64,000 nucleotides of DNA. It comes from Stutzerimonas stutzeri. Its GTDB lineage: Bacteria > Pseudomonadota > Gammaproteobacteria > Pseudomonadales > Pseudomonadaceae. Below are positions 63,859 through 64,000 of this stretch, one piece after another. Below the pieces are notes generated by a model that saw only the letters and a program-made list of their open reading frames with translations, was not told the DNA's origin and did not search any database. Each line of letters begins with the position of its first letter. The first letter of the stretch is position 1. The stretch spans positions 3,782,001 to 3,846,000 of the forward strand of contig NC_015740.1 in the NCBI RefSeq assembly GCF_000219605.1. Reading direction: 5' to 3'. Both the position numbers and the translations under genes were made by a program.

Positions 63859-63881
63859 TTACATACACCGCCGTTTGTAAA
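63859..63881. promoter_or_regulatory. TtgR-like operator
   Basis: The complement of this 23-bp stretch begins TTTACAAAC and ends TATGTAA. From memory, the P. putida TtgR operator has the same ends with identical spacing. It lies between the pump gene and the TetR gene. Confidence 0.5.
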
Positions 63882-63970
63882 CATGCATCACGACGAGATG
63901 CACCGTTACACTGGCCCTCATCCATCGCTGCTGGACGCCCGAAGCAGCCGTTATCTGCCTGAACCTGCCC

Positions 63971-64000
63971 ATGCGCCGAACCAAAGAAGAAGCCGAGAAA
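63971..64000 (+). CDS. TetR-family regulator, N-terminus only (TtgR/AcrR-like)
   Basis: Only ten codons are inside the window (MRRTKEEAEK). This start closely resembles TtgR/AcrR-type repressors of efflux pumps, which begin with an RRTKEEA motif before the HTH. The TtgR-like operator about 90 bp upstream supports this. The rest of the gene lies beyond the window, and so do any RND pump genes. Confidence 0.55.
   Translation, partial: MRRTKEEAEK

Overview
The window looks like a chromosomal segment of a high-GC denitrifying gammaproteobacterium of the Pseudomonas stutzeri (Stutzerimonas) type. The main evidence is a complete nosRZDFYL-tatE nitrous oxide reductase cluster next to nnrS, phhR-phhABC, katB-ankB, a Zur-controlled dksA2-zigA set and a rut pyrimidine-degradation operon. 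No rRNA, tRNA, insertion sequence, prophage or CRISPR array is visible. Nearly all of it is ordinary core or flexible-core sequence.

Layout. 1-9.5 kb (minus strand): partial nnrS, then nosR-Z-D-F-Y-L-tatE, with ANR/DNR boxes upstream of nnrS and nosR. 9.7-16.5 kb: acyl-CoA dehydrogenase, small membrane and glycine-zipper proteins, DUF488 protein, orphan TRAP binding protein, thioredoxin-reductase-like flavoprotein, L-serine dehydratase. 16.6-20.8 kb: a giant CheB-CheR-PAS-histidine kinase-receiver protein. 20.8-25.2 kb: phhR and divergent phhABC, with hairpin repeats between phhA and phhB. 25.4-31.7 kb: PhyH-like dioxygenase, cynS, ankB-katB, codBA. 31.7-37.5 kb: dihaem cytochrome c, thioesterase, YjdM, cold-shock/DUF1294 protein, NYN-LOTUS protein, diguanylate cyclase, exported protein. 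37.5-43.6 kb (minus): an operon for an IPNS-type Fe(II)/2OG oxygenase, a VOC protein and a BMP-type nucleoside or base ABC importer. 44.2-51.8 kb: DUF2231 protein with a PQQ-type sugar dehydrogenase lipoprotein, small enzymes, a frameshifted AraC regulator, a GlxA-like regulator, MFS and VOC proteins. 51.9-57.2 kb: rutR and divergent rutABCDEF. 57.5-59.7 kb: dksA2-zigA-DUF1826 behind a Zur box. 59.8-64 kb: copper-storage-like protein, YigZ, adenine deaminase, a small protein, a Bcr/CflA pump and the first codons of a TetR regulator.

The most interesting signal is regulatory. The rutA promoter and the promoter of the oxygenase/ABC-importer operon about 9 kb away carry the same composite control module in the same geometry: two NtrC-type sites 20 bp apart, a RutR-type palindrome 8 bp further on, and a sigma-54 -24/-12 element 53-54 bp after that. 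This places an uncharacterised importer plus dioxygenase in the pyrimidine/nitrogen regulon, and could explain the absence of rutG beside rutA-F. Sigma-54-type promoters also precede cynS and codBA, so four nitrogen-scavenging units (cyanate, cytosine, uracil/thymine, and the new operon) appear to share NtrC control. Other notable points are an intrinsic terminator placed directly before the ankB ribosome binding site downstream of katB, a one-base insertion breaking an AraC-family gene, and an AT-richer gap with two perfect DnaA boxes.
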